DNA of 64,000 bases from Bacillota bacterium (lineage in GTDB: Bacteria; Bacillota; Clostridia; Acetivibrionales; DSM-27016): NCBI GenBank assembly GCA_023390115.1, contig JAEWDM010000026.1, positions 62,001 to 126,000 on the forward strand, written 5' to 3'. The position numbers and the translations under genes were made by a program. Below are positions 49,818-59,869 of this stretch, piece by piece; positions within the stretch are counted from its first letter, which is position 1, and each line of letters opens with the position of its first letter. Below the pieces are notes generated by a model. That model did no database searches and was not told where the DNA came from. It was given only the letters and a program-made list of their open reading frames with translations.

Positions 49818-51275
49818 TTGACAAGATTAGATCAAAAGAGGACACCGCTGTTTGATGCCGTAAAAAAGTACGTAGACGATAAGGTGATCCAGTTTCATGT
49901 TCCCGGACACAAGCAGGGACGCGGAATAAAGGAGCTAAGTGACTATGTGGGGGAACGTGTGCTTCAAATGGACGCAAACGGTATGGAGGATTTGGACTAT
50001 GCCAATAATCCTACAGGCGTGATTCTGGAGGCTGAAAGGCTTATGGCCAACGCGTTTGGGGCACAAAATGCATATTTCCTTGTGAACGGCACGTCTGCCG
50101 GTGTTCAAGCAATGATTATGAGCGCCTGTGAGCCGGGCGATAAGATAATAATTCCAAGGAATGCCCATAAGTCTACAATAGGGGGAATAATACTGAGTGG
50201 TGCAATGCCTGTATATATTCAGCCTGAGATTAATGAGAGGCTTGGGATAGCGATGGGCATAACGGAGGAAAGCTTTAAGAAAACCATAAAGGAGCACCCT
50301 CATTCTAAGGCTGTGTTTTTGATAAACCCTACCTATTATGGTGCTGTATCTGATTTAAAGGCAATAGTGAGAATAGCTCACAGGCATGATATGGCCGTGC
50401 TCGTGGACGAGGCTCATGGAGCGCACATGTCCTTCCACGACGATTTTCCGCTGACGGCTATGGAGGTGGGGGCGGACATGAGTGCCGCAAGCATGCACAA
50501 AACGGCCGGCTCAATGACGCAGAGCTCGGTGCTTCTTTTGAGGAGCGACATGATTTCACCTCAAAAGGTAAAGCAGGTACTTAATCTTACTTATACCTCA
50601 AGTGCTTCATATCTATTGATGTGCTCTCTGGATATAGCAAGAAAGCAGCTTGCTACAAGCGGAAGCGATATGCTGGAGAACACCTTGGAAATGGCAAGGT
50701 GGGCGAGGAAGGAAATCAACTCCATAAAGGGCTTGTATGCTTTCGGGGAGGAGCTTAAGGGCACTCCCGGATGCCATGATTTAGATGAAACCAAGCTTGG
50801 CATCAATGTAAGGGGGCTGGGATATACGGGATACCAGATGGAGGCCAAGCTGAGGAAGGAGTACAACATTCAGATCGAGCTGTCGGATCTGTGCAACATC
50901 CTTGCGATAGTCAGCATAGGCGACAGAAGGGAAGACCTGCAGGCTCTTATAAATGCGCTTTCTGACATTTCTTCGAAGGTCGGGGATGTGGAGTATAAAA
51001 ATACCGTAATAATACCTCAAAACCCTAAAATGATAGTATCTCCCAGAGACGCCTTCTACAGCCCTAAAAAAATGATTGCTCTTGAGGAATCGGTGGGCGA
51101 GATTGCGGGGGAAATGGTTATGGCGTATCCTCCCGGAATACCGGTTATATGCATGGGAGAGCGCATCACAAAGGACATTGTGGAATATATAGGCATTTTG
51201 AAGCAGGAAAAGTGCGAGCTTCAGGGCACTTCTGATCCGTATGTAAATTATATAAGTGTTTTGGGAGCGGAATAG
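49818..51275 (+). CDS. Orn/Lys/Arg decarboxylase family protein (SpeA-like)
   Basis: 485 aa, PLP-dependent fold-type I. Visible: FHVPGHKQGRG near the N-terminus, NGTSAGVQAMIMSACEPGDK, VDEAHGAHMSFH and the PLP-lysine segment SMHKTAGSMTQSS. The C-terminal part has AYPPGIPVICMGERIT. Bacillus SpeA is arginine decarboxylase; lysine or ornithine cannot be excluded. The TTG at 49818 is chosen because GGGGAGGA lies 7 bases upstream; the open frame reaches back to 49713 without a site. Confidence 0.87.
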   Translation: MTRLDQKRTPLFDAVKKYVDDKVIQFHVPGHKQGRGIKELSDYVGERVLQMDANGMEDLDYANNPTGVILEAERLMANAFGAQNAYFLVNGTSAGVQAMIMSACEPGDKIIIPRNAHKSTIGGIILSGAMPVYIQPEINERLGIAMGITEESFKKTIKEHPHSKAVFLINPTYYGAVSDLKAIVRIAHRHDMAVLVDEAHGAHMSFHDDFPLTAMEVGADMSAASMHKTAGSMTQSSVLLLRSDMISPQKVKQVLNLTYTSSASYLLMCSLDIARKQLATSGSDMLENTLEMARWARKEINSIKGLYAFGEELKGTPGCHDLDETKLGINVRGLGYTGYQMEAKLRKEYNIQIELSDLCNILAIVSIGDRREDLQALINALSDISSKVGDVEYKNTVIIPQNPKMIVSPRDAFYSPKKMIALEESVGEIAGEMVMAYPPGIPVICMGERITKDIVEYIGILKQEKCELQGTSDPYVNYISVLGAE

Positions 51276-51301
51276 GCGGTTAATAGCTCCCGTGGGAATC
51301 G

Positions 51302-51327
51302 GCTCTCCTTAAGGAGGGCTTTTTTTT
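51302..51327 (+). terminator. Intrinsic terminator after the decarboxylase gene
   Basis: GCTCTCC-TTAA-GGAGGGC followed by eight T. It also lies at the 3' end of the convergent ytaF-like gene. Confidence 0.88.
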
Positions 51328-51351
51328 AAGCTTTTAAGCTATTATATTATG

Positions 51352-52014
51352 TCACACTCTCATTAATGCAAGAAGGATTAATAATATGCCGGGGAGCAGC
51401 TCCAGCACTCTTTTGTTTATACGGCTGTTTAAAGAGAACTTCTTGCCTAGAAGTGTTCCTATGTAAATAAACACCATCTGGGAGAAGCCAACCGTAAAAG
51501 GAATAAGCATTGAATCAAAGCCGGACAATGCGCTTCCTATTCCTACACCTATGGCATCAACAGACAGTGCAAGCCCAAGGAGAAAGGACTCTTTCATATC
51601 TATAGTACCCGAATTGTCTATATCGCCTTCTGCGGGGTTTTTAATTATCTGAATGGTAATTCCAAGGGATTTAATTCCGATCTTCAGAAGTGTTTTTTCC
51701 GGGCTTATGCTCCGGCTAATGGAGCGTCCGGTGCAATCCTTTTTAAATAATGCCTGGATTATTAACCATATGCCCATAGCTCCGAGTATTAATATGCCTG
51801 TGAGCTTTGAGGCGGCGGGCGGCAGTATGCAGGATATTGATTTTCCCACAATGAGCGCGGACCCTGAGTACAAAATAGAAAGCAGGCATATAACAAGCTT
51901 AGAGGGAAGGGGGATCGAAATCCTCCTTAAACCGTATACCATTCCAACCCCCATTGCATCCAAGCTGAGGGACACGGCCAGTATTAAAACAGCAAGCATC
52001 ATTTTCCAAATCAT
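51352..52014 (-). CDS. ytaF: YtaF-like sporulation membrane protein
   Basis: 220 aa, about six helices in two similar halves, each opening with an SLDAMGVG / SVDAIGVGIG motif, as in the MntP/YtaF cation-transport family. The middle loop has an EF-hand-like run, DIDNSGTIDMKE. YtaF of Bacillus is a sporulation membrane protein. The ATG at 52014 lacks a strong ribosome binding site. Confidence 0.8.
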   Translation of the reverse strand: MIWKMMLAVLILAVSLSLDAMGVGMVYGLRRISIPLPSKLVICLLSILYSGSALIVGKSISCILPPAASKLTGILILGAMGIWLIIQALFKKDCTGRSISRSISPEKTLLKIGIKSLGITIQIIKNPAEGDIDNSGTIDMKESFLLGLALSVDAIGVGIGSALSGFDSMLIPFTVGFSQMVFIYIGTLLGKKFSLNSRINKRVLELLPGILLILLALMRV

Positions 52015-52153
52015 CTCCCGGATTTATGTATTGCTTATTGCATGATTTTATTATATGAAGACCCGAAGGAATTTGTTAAAGCGCTTGACGTTATAATTTT
52101 AAGGTCATCCGAATAGAAATATGAAATGGGAAGAAAAAAAGGAGAGATGTACT

Positions 52154-54862
52154 TTGAGGGTTTCTGAAGCAGCAGCAAATACAACAGATAATAAAAAAGG
52201 CCATACCGGCTTAAGCCGAAAAGAGGCAAGCCGCAAATATGAGAAGTATGGACCTAACACAATTGTTCAAAAGAAGAAAATTTCGCCCGTTAAAATTTTG
52301 CTGGATCAATTCGGCGATTTCATGGTAATTATTTTGCTTGCCTGTACCGTTATCTCAATATTTATGGGGGAGATAACCGAATCAGTTACCATTATAGCTA
52401 TTATAGCTGTAAATGCTGTTTTGGGTTTTGTGCAGGAATATAAAACAGAAAGAACCATGGAGGCATTAAAAAACCTTGCGGCACCTGCCGCGAGGGTAAT
52501 AAGAGACGGCATTTTATGCAGTATACCCGCAGAGCAGCTTGTGCCGGGAGATTTAACAGTTCTGGAGGCCGGTGACAGGGTGCCCGCGGATGCCACTCTT
52601 ATAGAGGTTAATAACCTGCAGGTGGATGAATCCCTATTGACGGGAGAATCTCATCCTGTCGAAAAAAGCCTGCAGGAATATGACAAGGAGGATGGAAGGG
52701 CATATAAAAAATCAAATAAGGTATTTATGGGGACTATAGTGATAAATGGAAGAGGAAGGGCCGTGGTCCATTCCACTGGAATGCTCACCGAGATGGGAAG
52801 AATAGCCGACATGATACAGAGCATTGAGGATGAGCAGACACCGCTTCAAAAAAGACTGGATTACCTGGGAAGGCATATTGTGTACGGTTGCCTCATAATA
52901 TGCTTTATTGTATCGGTTGCAGGGATATTAAGGGGAGAGGGATTATTCACCATGCTTCTGGCAGGGATAAGCCTTGCTGTTGCCGCCGTGCCTGAAGGAC
53001 TTCCGGCTATTGTTACAATTGCACTTGCTCTGGGAGTGCAGAGGATGCTTAAAAGGAATGCGCTTATAAGAAAGCTGCCTGCCGTAGAAACTCTGGGATG
53101 TGCAAGCATAATATGCTCGGACAAAACGGGAACACTGACTGAGAATAAGATGACGGTGCGTAAGATATATGCGGGGGAAAGCATAATTAATGTAACGGGC
53201 AGCGGTCACAGCTTTGAGGGGGGCTTTACTATAGGAAATGAGGACGTACGGCTTCAAAAGCTTTATCCTGCAAAGCTTGCACTTGAAATAGGAGGTATAT
53301 GCAATAATGCAAAAATAAGTCCGGTAAGCGATCAGGATAAAGGCACATTGGGGAAAATAAAGTCTGTGCTTACAAAGCATCAAAGATGGGAGGGCAGCGG
53401 TGATCCCACAGAGACAGCTATTGCCATTGCCGCGGGCAAAGCAGGCTTAAGCCCGGAGGTGCTTGAAAGATCGTACGCAAGAATTGATGAGCTGCCCTTT
53501 GACTCCGACCGGAAATGCATGACGGTTGTGTGTACAAGAGGTGTGAGAGAGGTTTTAGCATTCACAAAGGGAGCACCTGACGTAATAATTGAAAAGTGCA
53601 GTAAAATATACACAGCTAATGGAATAATAGAGCTTAACAGGGTAATTAAGAAAAGCATAATGAAAATAAACGACAATATGGCGGGAGAAGCCCTAAGAGT
53701 ATTAGGAGTGGCATACAGGCAGCTTGACTCCAGGAGCTATGAAAAAAGACAGCTTGAGCAGGACTTGATATTTGTAGGTCTCATAGGTATGATAGATCCC
53801 CCGAGAAGGGAAGCGGTGGAGGCAGTACGAAAGTGCAGGATGGCAGGGATAAAGCCTGTAATGATAACAGGAGATCATAAAGTCACGGCGACAGCAATTG
53901 CCAAGGAGATAGACATATATTCGGAGGGAGACAGGGTTATTACAGGAGATGAGCTTGACCGGATGGATGATGAAATGCTTGCGAGGGTGGCGGATGATGT
54001 GGCTGTATATGCAAGGGTTTCTCCAAAGCACAAGCTTATGATAGTAAGGGTTTTGAAAAAGCTCGGGCATATTGTAGCCATGACGGGTGACGGAGTAAAC
54101 GATGCCCCTGCGGTTAAGGAGGCCGATATCGGCGTGGCAATGGGTGTTACGGGAACCGATGTAACAAAGGAAGCGTCCTCAATCATTCTGATGGATGATA
54201 ATTTTGCCACAATAGTTGCGGCAATTGAAGAGGGAAGAGTTATATATAATAATATAAGGAAATTTATAAGATATATGCTTGCATGCAATATAGGAGAGGT
54301 GCTGACAATGTTCTTAGGCATGCTTATGGGTCTCCCCCTTCCCCTTTTGCCTATACAGATACTCTGGGTAAACCTTGTAACTGACGGCCTGCCGGCAATT
54401 GCCCTGGGACTTGATCCCCCTGAAAGAGATATCATGATGCGGCTTCCGAGAGGCTCGAAGGAGAATATATTCTCGCATGGCCTGCTGGGCCTCATATTAT
54501 TCAGGGGAATATTGATAGGCCTGTCAACTCTTGCTGTTTTTACAAGCGTAATGCATTTTAAGGCTGATGTGGATACTGCCAGAACAGCGGCTTTTCTGAC
54601 GCTTGTTATAACGCAGCTCATACATGTGTTTGAGTGTAAATCTGAGAAAAAGACAATATTTGAAATATCTGCTTTTAATAATATTCCCCTCGTTATTTCG
54701 GTAGTTATTTCTCTGGCTATGATACTCGGAGTAATCTATATACCCGTTTTGCAGGGAATATTTAGCACAGTGCCTCTTGAGGCGGGCGAATGGCTAATGG
54801 TTGCAGGCTTTTCACTGCTTGCCCCGATAGCCTCCGGATTTTTCAGGGTAAAAGGCAAATAA
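52154..54862 (+). CDS. Calcium-type P-type ATPase (P2A)
   Basis: About 902 aa. The actuator domain has LLTGESHPVEK, M4 the canonical VPEGLPAIVT, the phosphorylation site CSDKTGTLTEN (Asp near residue 323), the N-domain KGAPD, the hinge MTGDGVNDAPAVKEADIG, M5 NIGE and M6 NLVTDGLPAIALG. All Ca2+-site landmarks are present, unlike the ATPase at 8613. It probably exports Ca2+ or Mn2+. The TTG at 52154 is preferred (GGAGAG 7 bases upstream); an ATG at 52121 has no ribosome binding site. Confidence 0.9.
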   Translation: MRVSEAAANTTDNKKGHTGLSRKEASRKYEKYGPNTIVQKKKISPVKILLDQFGDFMVIILLACTVISIFMGEITESVTIIAIIAVNAVLGFVQEYKTERTMEALKNLAAPAARVIRDGILCSIPAEQLVPGDLTVLEAGDRVPADATLIEVNNLQVDESLLTGESHPVEKSLQEYDKEDGRAYKKSNKVFMGTIVINGRGRAVVHSTGMLTEMGRIADMIQSIEDEQTPLQKRLDYLGRHIVYGCLIICFIVSVAGILRGEGLFTMLLAGISLAVAAVPEGLPAIVTIALALGVQRMLKRNALIRKLPAVETLGCASIICSDKTGTLTENKMTVRKIYAGESIINVTGSGHSFEGGFTIGNEDVRLQKLYPAKLALEIGGICNNAKISPVSDQDKGTLGKIKSVLTKHQRWEGSGDPTETAIAIAAGKAGLSPEVLERSYARIDELPFDSDRKCMTVVCTRGVREVLAFTKGAPDVIIEKCSKIYTANGIIELNRVIKKSIMKINDNMAGEALRVLGVAYRQLDSRSYEKRQLEQDLIFVGLIGMIDPPRREAVEAVRKCRMAGIKPVMITGDHKVTATAIAKEIDIYSEGDRVITGDELDRMDDEMLARVADDVAVYARVSPKHKLMIVRVLKKLGHIVAMTGDGVNDAPAVKEADIGVAMGVTGTDVTKEASSIILMDDNFATIVAAIEEGRVIYNNIRKFIRYMLACNIGEVLTMFLGMLMGLPLPLLPIQILWVNLVTDGLPAIALGLDPPERDIMMRLPRGSKENIFSHGLLGLILFRGILIGLSTLAVFTSVMHFKADVDTARTAAFLTLVITQLIHVFECKSEKKTIFEISAFNNIPLVISVVISLAMILGVIYIPVLQGIFSTVPLEAGEWLMVAGFSLLAPIASGFFRVKGK

Positions 54863-55231
54863 TCAGGCATAGTCCCCGTCAGGCCCTCTTCCCCCACATC
54901 GGGAGAAGGGAGCCTGAGCGGAATATACCGTATAAAGGGTTTATTTTTTTTTGTCTCTGTGATATTATAAAAATCGCACTGCTTGAGAGAAAGAATATAT
55001 TTAAAAAAAGAAGCAACAATAAAATGTGTACTTGCTTTACGGGAGTTAAGGCGCCATACATAGTATATTTAATCATGCTTGAAATACATAGTAAAAACCT
55101 ATATAATAAGGTAGGGTTTTACATGCATTTCTATATAGTGAGCTATTGTTACAAATTGTTCACAATTTATTAAAATCTATTAATCATAATTAAATGAGTG
55201 ATAGGTTAAAAGAAAAGCAGGGGGGAATAGA
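54863..55231. other. Spacer with a long hairpin before the ABC/GldG operon
   Basis: No gene. A long imperfect hairpin (TCAGGC at 54879-54884 with GCCTGA at 54912-54917, inner CTTC/GAAG pairs) probably ends transcription of the ATPase gene. The remaining 300 bases are AT-rich and should contain the promoter of the next operon. Confidence 0.45.
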
Positions 55232-56179
55232 ATGATAGAGATACAGAATTTGACCAAAAGCTACGGTCAAATAAAGGCTGTCGACGACATAAGCTTTAGA
55301 GTCGAAAAAGGCGAAATTCTCGGTTTCCTTGGACCTAACGGGGCCGGGAAGTCTACCACCATGAACATTATAACGGGCTTTATATCCTCAACCTCGGGAA
55401 CGGTTAAGGTGGATGGCTACGACATTATGGAAAATCCCAGAGAAGTAAAAAAGCGCATAGGCTATTTGCCTGAGCAGCCTCCTCTTTATATGGACATGAC
55501 AGTCTTAGAGTATTTGAATTTTGTGTATGAGCTTAAGCTTGTGGACAAGAAGCAGAGGAGAACCCAGATAAGTGATATTATGGAGCTTACAAAGACAGCC
55601 CATGTTAAGGACAGGCTTATAAAGAACCTTTCAAAGGGTTATAAGCAAAGGGTAGGCCTGGCGCAGTCGCTTGTAGGAAGCCCGGATGTGCTCATACTGG
55701 ACGAGCCCACAGTAGGACTTGATCCAAAGCAGATTATTGAAATAAGAAAGCTTATTAAGGCTTTGGGCAAGGAACATACCATAATACTCAGCTCTCATAT
55801 ACTTCCCGAGGTAAGTGCCGTATGTGAAAAGGTAATTATTATAAACAAAGGAAAGATAGCTGCTATTGACACCCCCGAAAATCTTTCAAAGGGCTTTGAC
55901 TCAGCCTCCAAGCTGTCGGTTACAATTGCCGGACCCATAAGCTCTGTGCAGGGCTATATACAGGAAATATACGGAGTAAAATATGTAGACGTCATCTCTG
56001 AAAAGGAAAAGGAGCTTGCAAGCTATGTCATTGAGGCCGACAAGAGCATAGATATAAGACGCCCATTGTTTTTTGCGATGGCGAAGGTGGGATATCCTAT
56101 AATAGAGCTGAAGCCTATGGATATGACCTTGGAAGATATATTCCTGCAAATCACTACTGAGGAAAAGGAGGCTGAATAA
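55232..56179 (+). CDS. ABC transporter ATPase (GldA/NosF-like)
   Basis: 315 aa. Walker A GPNGAGKST, Q-loop GYLPEQPPLY, signature LSKGYKQRVG, Walker B VLILDEPTVGLDP, H-loop LSSHILPEVS, then a C-terminal domain as in gliding-type ATPases. It is the first gene of a four-gene run with the permease, GldG-like and DUF4340 proteins. GGGGGGAAT precedes the ATG. Confidence 0.9.
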   Translation: MIEIQNLTKSYGQIKAVDDISFRVEKGEILGFLGPNGAGKSTTMNIITGFISSTSGTVKVDGYDIMENPREVKKRIGYLPEQPPLYMDMTVLEYLNFVYELKLVDKKQRRTQISDIMELTKTAHVKDRLIKNLSKGYKQRVGLAQSLVGSPDVLILDEPTVGLDPKQIIEIRKLIKALGKEHTIILSSHILPEVSAVCEKVIIINKGKIAAIDTPENLSKGFDSASKLSVTIAGPISSVQGYIQEIYGVKYVDVISEKEKELASYVIEADKSIDIRRPLFFAMAKVGYPIIELKPMDMTLEDIFLQITTEEKEAE

Positions 56180-56182
56180 TAT

Positions 56183-56890
56183 ATGTTTGCTGTATTTAAA
56201 AGAGAAGTGCAGTCTTATTTTTATTCCCCCATAGCATATGTATTGACGGGACTTTTTGTGCTGGTAGTTTCAATTTTCTTCTTTTTATCGAATATAGGCA
56301 GTCAGTCGGCTGATTTTAATCCTACATTATCAACCATAAGCTTCATTTTAATTTTTATTGTACCCATACTTACAATGCGCATTATAGCCGAAGATAGAAA
56401 GAACGGTACCGAGGTGCTGCTGATAACCTCCCCTTCTACCTTAAGCGGGATAGTTGTGGGAAAATACCTGGCAATGCTTTTTGTATTTTTGGTGATGACC
56501 TGTCTGACCTTTGTATACCCCATAGTATTGTTCATTTTTGGAAATCCACCTCTTGCTCCTTTGATAGGGAGCTATGTCGGGCTTATTCTATTTGCGGCTG
56601 CGCTTATTTCCATAGGGGTATTTGCCTCGTCTCTTACTGAAAATCAGGTTATTTCGGTATTTATCAGCTTTGTAATAATGCTTATTATCTGGATTATTGA
56701 GCCTATAGGCAATGCTGTGGGAGGATGGGCCGCGGTTGTGCTGAACTGGTTCTCTCTTTCCTCCAGGTATAATGACTTTACTACAGGCATTTTAAGTGTT
56801 AGCAGTATAATTTATTTTATAAGCTTTATTGCGGTATTTTTGTTCCTTACAATCAGGGTAATAGAAAAAAGACGCTGGAGTCAGGGGTGA
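56183..56890 (+). CDS. ABC transporter permease (GldF-like)
   Basis: 235 aa with about six helices. It begins FAVFKREVQSYFYSPIAYVL, the standard start of ABC-2-type permeases of this group, and has MRIIAEDRKNGTEVLLITSP. It lies 3 bases after the ATPase gene and overlaps the GldG-like start. Confidence 0.87.
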   Translation: MFAVFKREVQSYFYSPIAYVLTGLFVLVVSIFFFLSNIGSQSADFNPTLSTISFILIFIVPILTMRIIAEDRKNGTEVLLITSPSTLSGIVVGKYLAMLFVFLVMTCLTFVYPIVLFIFGNPPLAPLIGSYVGLILFAAALISIGVFASSLTENQVISVFISFVIMLIIWIIEPIGNAVGGWAAVVLNWFSLSSRYNDFTTGILSVSSIIYFISFIAVFLFLTIRVIEKRRWSQG

Positions 56891-58362
56891 TGAAAATGGG
56901 GAAAATGGGAAATTTTATACGGTCTATAAATAAAAGAAGCCTGAAATACGGTTCTCTTTCAATCGTTTTGATAGCTGCGGCAGTGGCTGTGGCAATAATA
57001 GTAAACCTTTTGGTTACTGCTATTCAGGACAGGGGCATAATTAACATGAAGTTTGATTTAACCTCTTCGGGGCTTTATTCAATAGGTGACACAACAAAAG
57101 AAATTTTGCAGCAGCTTGACAAGGATGTGGAGATATACGGGCTGTTTGACATAGGAGAAATTAACTCCAATGTAAGCCTGAAGCAGATAAAGGAAGTATT
57201 AAGCCAGTATGAAAAGTACGGGCATGTGCAGGTAAAGTATCTCGACCCTGACAAGGAGCCGGGGCTTATCAATGAGATTGATCCCACGGGATTAAAGGAT
57301 ATTGAGAAGGGTGACTTTGTTGTCAAATGCGGCAGCAAGGTAAGAAAGCTTCTGGCCAATGAAATATATCAGACAGAATACGATTATCAGACAGGCCAGG
57401 CCACAGGCGCTTCATTTATAGGAGAGCAGGGCTTTACCGGAGCAATAAAATATGTTGCATCCGATAAGACGCCGGTTGTATATTTTACACAGGGGCATGA
57501 GGAGGGACAGGTCGAGAGCAATTATACGCTTTTGAAAACTCAGCTTGAATCCAATAATTATGAGGTTAAGAGCATAAACCTGATGACTGAGGAAAATGTC
57601 CCCGATGATGCGGAGATTTTAATTGTAGCCTCTCCAAAGGTGGACATTTCTGTTCAGGAGAAGGACAAGCTTAAGGATTACCTTAAAAATGGCGGCAAGG
57701 CGGTATTCCTGTTCGATTCTCTGGAGAGCAACCCTAAATTCACGCAGTTTGAGGATTTGCTTGCAGAATACAATGTAGGTTTAAATTATGACAAGGTTAA
57801 GGAAACCGATCAACAACGGTATTATCCCGGCGATCCCAGCGCGGTTGTGCTGGACGTGCCCAGCAGCAATGTTATTCAAAGGGAATATCAGTTACTGCTT
57901 GCAGGCTCCAGAAGCATAAAGATACTTAAAAATCAAAAGGACTATATTACTGTAACATCTCTTATGAAAACAAGCGATAAGGCTGTGGGAGAGCAGATAG
58001 ACAAATCTGTGGGGCCGGACAATCAGGGACCTCTTGACTTAGGCGTTGCGGTTGAGCATAACGGAGGGGCAAAGCAGGCAAAGCTTCTTGTAATGGGCAA
58101 CGGGCTTTTCATAAGCGATGCTGCAAGACAGCAGTACGGACAGTATTTTGACTATGGCAATAACTTCTTTACAATGTCGTTGAGCTGGATGATGGATAAG
58201 ACGGATGAAGTGGTTATTGAGGCAAAGAGTCTTAATACGGAGAGCCTTAATATGACTAGTGCTGCTCAGGCTAATACGGTGGCGCTTCTGACTGTTATTG
58301 TATTCCCTCTGCTTATTTTGGGATTCGGTACCTTTGTATGGATTAGGAGGAGGCATTTATAA
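56890..58362 (+). CDS. GldG-family ABC-type transport auxiliary protein
   Basis: 490 aa. One N-terminal helix (SLSIVLIAAAVAVAIIVNLL), a large extracytoplasmic ABC-2-associated (GldG) domain (FDLTSSGLYSIGDTTKEIL, VVYFTQGHEEGQVESNYTLL) and a C-terminal helix (TVALLTVIVFPLLILGFGTF). In Bacteroidetes, GldAFG supports gliding; in Firmicutes the substrate is unknown. The start is at the overlapping stop; a GTG at 56887 would add one residue. Confidence 0.85.
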   Translation: MKMGKMGNFIRSINKRSLKYGSLSIVLIAAAVAVAIIVNLLVTAIQDRGIINMKFDLTSSGLYSIGDTTKEILQQLDKDVEIYGLFDIGEINSNVSLKQIKEVLSQYEKYGHVQVKYLDPDKEPGLINEIDPTGLKDIEKGDFVVKCGSKVRKLLANEIYQTEYDYQTGQATGASFIGEQGFTGAIKYVASDKTPVVYFTQGHEEGQVESNYTLLKTQLESNNYEVKSINLMTEENVPDDAEILIVASPKVDISVQEKDKLKDYLKNGGKAVFLFDSLESNPKFTQFEDLLAEYNVGLNYDKVKETDQQRYYPGDPSAVVLDVPSSNVIQREYQLLLAGSRSIKILKNQKDYITVTSLMKTSDKAVGEQIDKSVGPDNQGPLDLGVAVEHNGGAKQAKLLVMGNGLFISDAARQQYGQYFDYGNNFFTMSLSWMMDKTDEVVIEAKSLNTESLNMTSAAQANTVALLTVIVFPLLILGFGTFVWIRRRHL

Positions 58363-59765
58363 TGAAATTCTACAGGAATGCTATTATCCTTATAGCCGTA
58401 CTGGCCCTGTTGGTAGCGGCTTATTTTCTGGTCATCAATAAAAGCGATGATAATGGTTCGGAACAGTCCGGAGCAGATACAGAGACTATAAGGGTTTCGG
58501 ATTATAAAGCTGAAGACGTTAAAAAAATAATTATAGAAAACCAGGATGAGAAGCTTGAGTTTGAAAAGAAGGATGAAAAATGGGGACTTTCCTCCCCGGC
58601 GGATTTGAAGGTCAACGCGGATTCCGTCACGGGAATGGCTACGGAGGTAACAGGCCTGATAGCAAGCAAGATTGTAGATGAAGACTCTTCGGATGTTAAA
58701 AAATATGGATTGGATGCCCCGCAGCTTTTAATTACCGTAATTCTAAACGATGATACCTCCAGAGTTATAGAGCTGGGGAACCAAACACCTATGGGAGACG
58801 GATACTATGCAAAGGAAAAGGATAAAGCCAAGGTATATGTAATAAGCAAATATGTTGGAGAAAAGCTGTTAAATGCCAAAAACAATGTGAGAGATAAAAC
58901 AATTTTTTCAGGCAATGCCGAGGACATAGTTTCCATATCAATGGAAAGAGGAGGCAGCCTTGTATATTCTGCCGAAAAGCAGGATGAGAGTACCTGGAAT
59001 CTCACAGCACCAATAGAAGGCAGCGTAAATGTGGACAGCGTGGGCAAGATGGTTGATGCCGTGGCAAATGTTACGGTAGCTGATTTTGTTGAGGAAAAGC
59101 CTTCGGATCTGGGAAAATACGGACTGGCAAGCCCTGCCTACAGCTTGGAGTATGAAACGGCAAAGGATGGAAAGATAAAGCTGATGCTTGGAACTCTGAA
59201 TAAGGACACTTACAGGTTTTATGCAAAGCTCGGGAGCTCCGATGAGGTATTTCAAATTGACTCAACTGCCTTTGATTTCCTGGACAAGCCGCTTAAAGAA
59301 ATCGTGGATGTTTTTGTGTATATAGTCAATATAAGTGATGTTTCAAGGATTGTTGTAGATATGGATGGAAAGACTACCACCTGCGACATAGAAACAGACA
59401 AGGATAATGACAATGACAAGGATAAATTTACTGTTAACGGCAAGGACGCCACAATGAAGGACGAGAATGATAAGCAGCCGTTCAGAAAGTTCTACCAGGC
59501 GCTTATAGGACTTACTCTGGATGATGTGGAGATAGGAGCCGTACCGCAGGGAGAAGCTGAAATAACCTTCACATATTACTTAAGAAAGGCTCCCAATAGG
59601 ATGACGGTAGAATTTATTCCTAAGGATGACAACTACTATTACGTGGTGAAAAATGGCAAGTACAGCAATATAGTTATAAGAAAAGATAAATTCGATCAGA
59701 CTGAGAGCGTGAGAGATACCTATAATAAGCTCATGGAGGCCCTTGATAAGGAACAGAACCAATAA
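58362..59765 (+). CDS. DUF4340 protein
   Basis: 467 aa. An N-terminal anchor (AIILIAVLALLVAAYFLVIN) precedes two or three similar DUF4340 segments with KIIIENQDEKLEFEKKDEKW and KKYGLDAPQLLITV / GKYGLASPAYSLEY. DUF4340 proteins regularly accompany GldG-type operons. A short Asp/Lys-rich run (ETDKDNDNDKDKF) interrupts the C-terminal part. The ATG overlaps the GldG stop by one base. Confidence 0.85.
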   Translation: MKFYRNAIILIAVLALLVAAYFLVINKSDDNGSEQSGADTETIRVSDYKAEDVKKIIIENQDEKLEFEKKDEKWGLSSPADLKVNADSVTGMATEVTGLIASKIVDEDSSDVKKYGLDAPQLLITVILNDDTSRVIELGNQTPMGDGYYAKEKDKAKVYVISKYVGEKLLNAKNNVRDKTIFSGNAEDIVSISMERGGSLVYSAEKQDESTWNLTAPIEGSVNVDSVGKMVDAVANVTVADFVEEKPSDLGKYGLASPAYSLEYETAKDGKIKLMLGTLNKDTYRFYAKLGSSDEVFQIDSTAFDFLDKPLKEIVDVFVYIVNISDVSRIVVDMDGKTTTCDIETDKDNDNDKDKFTVNGKDATMKDENDKQPFRKFYQALIGLTLDDVEIGAVPQGEAEITFTYYLRKAPNRMTVEFIPKDDNYYYVVKNGKYSNIVIRKDKFDQTESVRDTYNKLMEALDKEQNQ

Positions 59766-59814
59766 CAGGTGAAAAGTTTGACCTGCCGGGTTATTGATGT
59801 TCTCTGCTAACCTG

Positions 59815-59869
59815 CTCCTGCATAGAATTGTATTGTGATTTAATTCTATGCAGGAGTTGTTTTTCTTTT
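59815..59869 (+). terminator. Intrinsic terminator after the DUF4340 gene
   Basis: A 15-bp perfect stem (59815-59829 with 59842-59856) is followed by TTGTTTTTCTTTT. It ends exactly at the ATG of the next gene, so it can also act as an attenuator or hide that gene's ribosome binding site. Confidence 0.8.

Noticed and set aside
54790..55173. 127-codon frame overlapping the end of the calcium-type ATPase
   Set aside because: Begins inside the ATPase gene in another frame, has no ribosome binding site and no motif.
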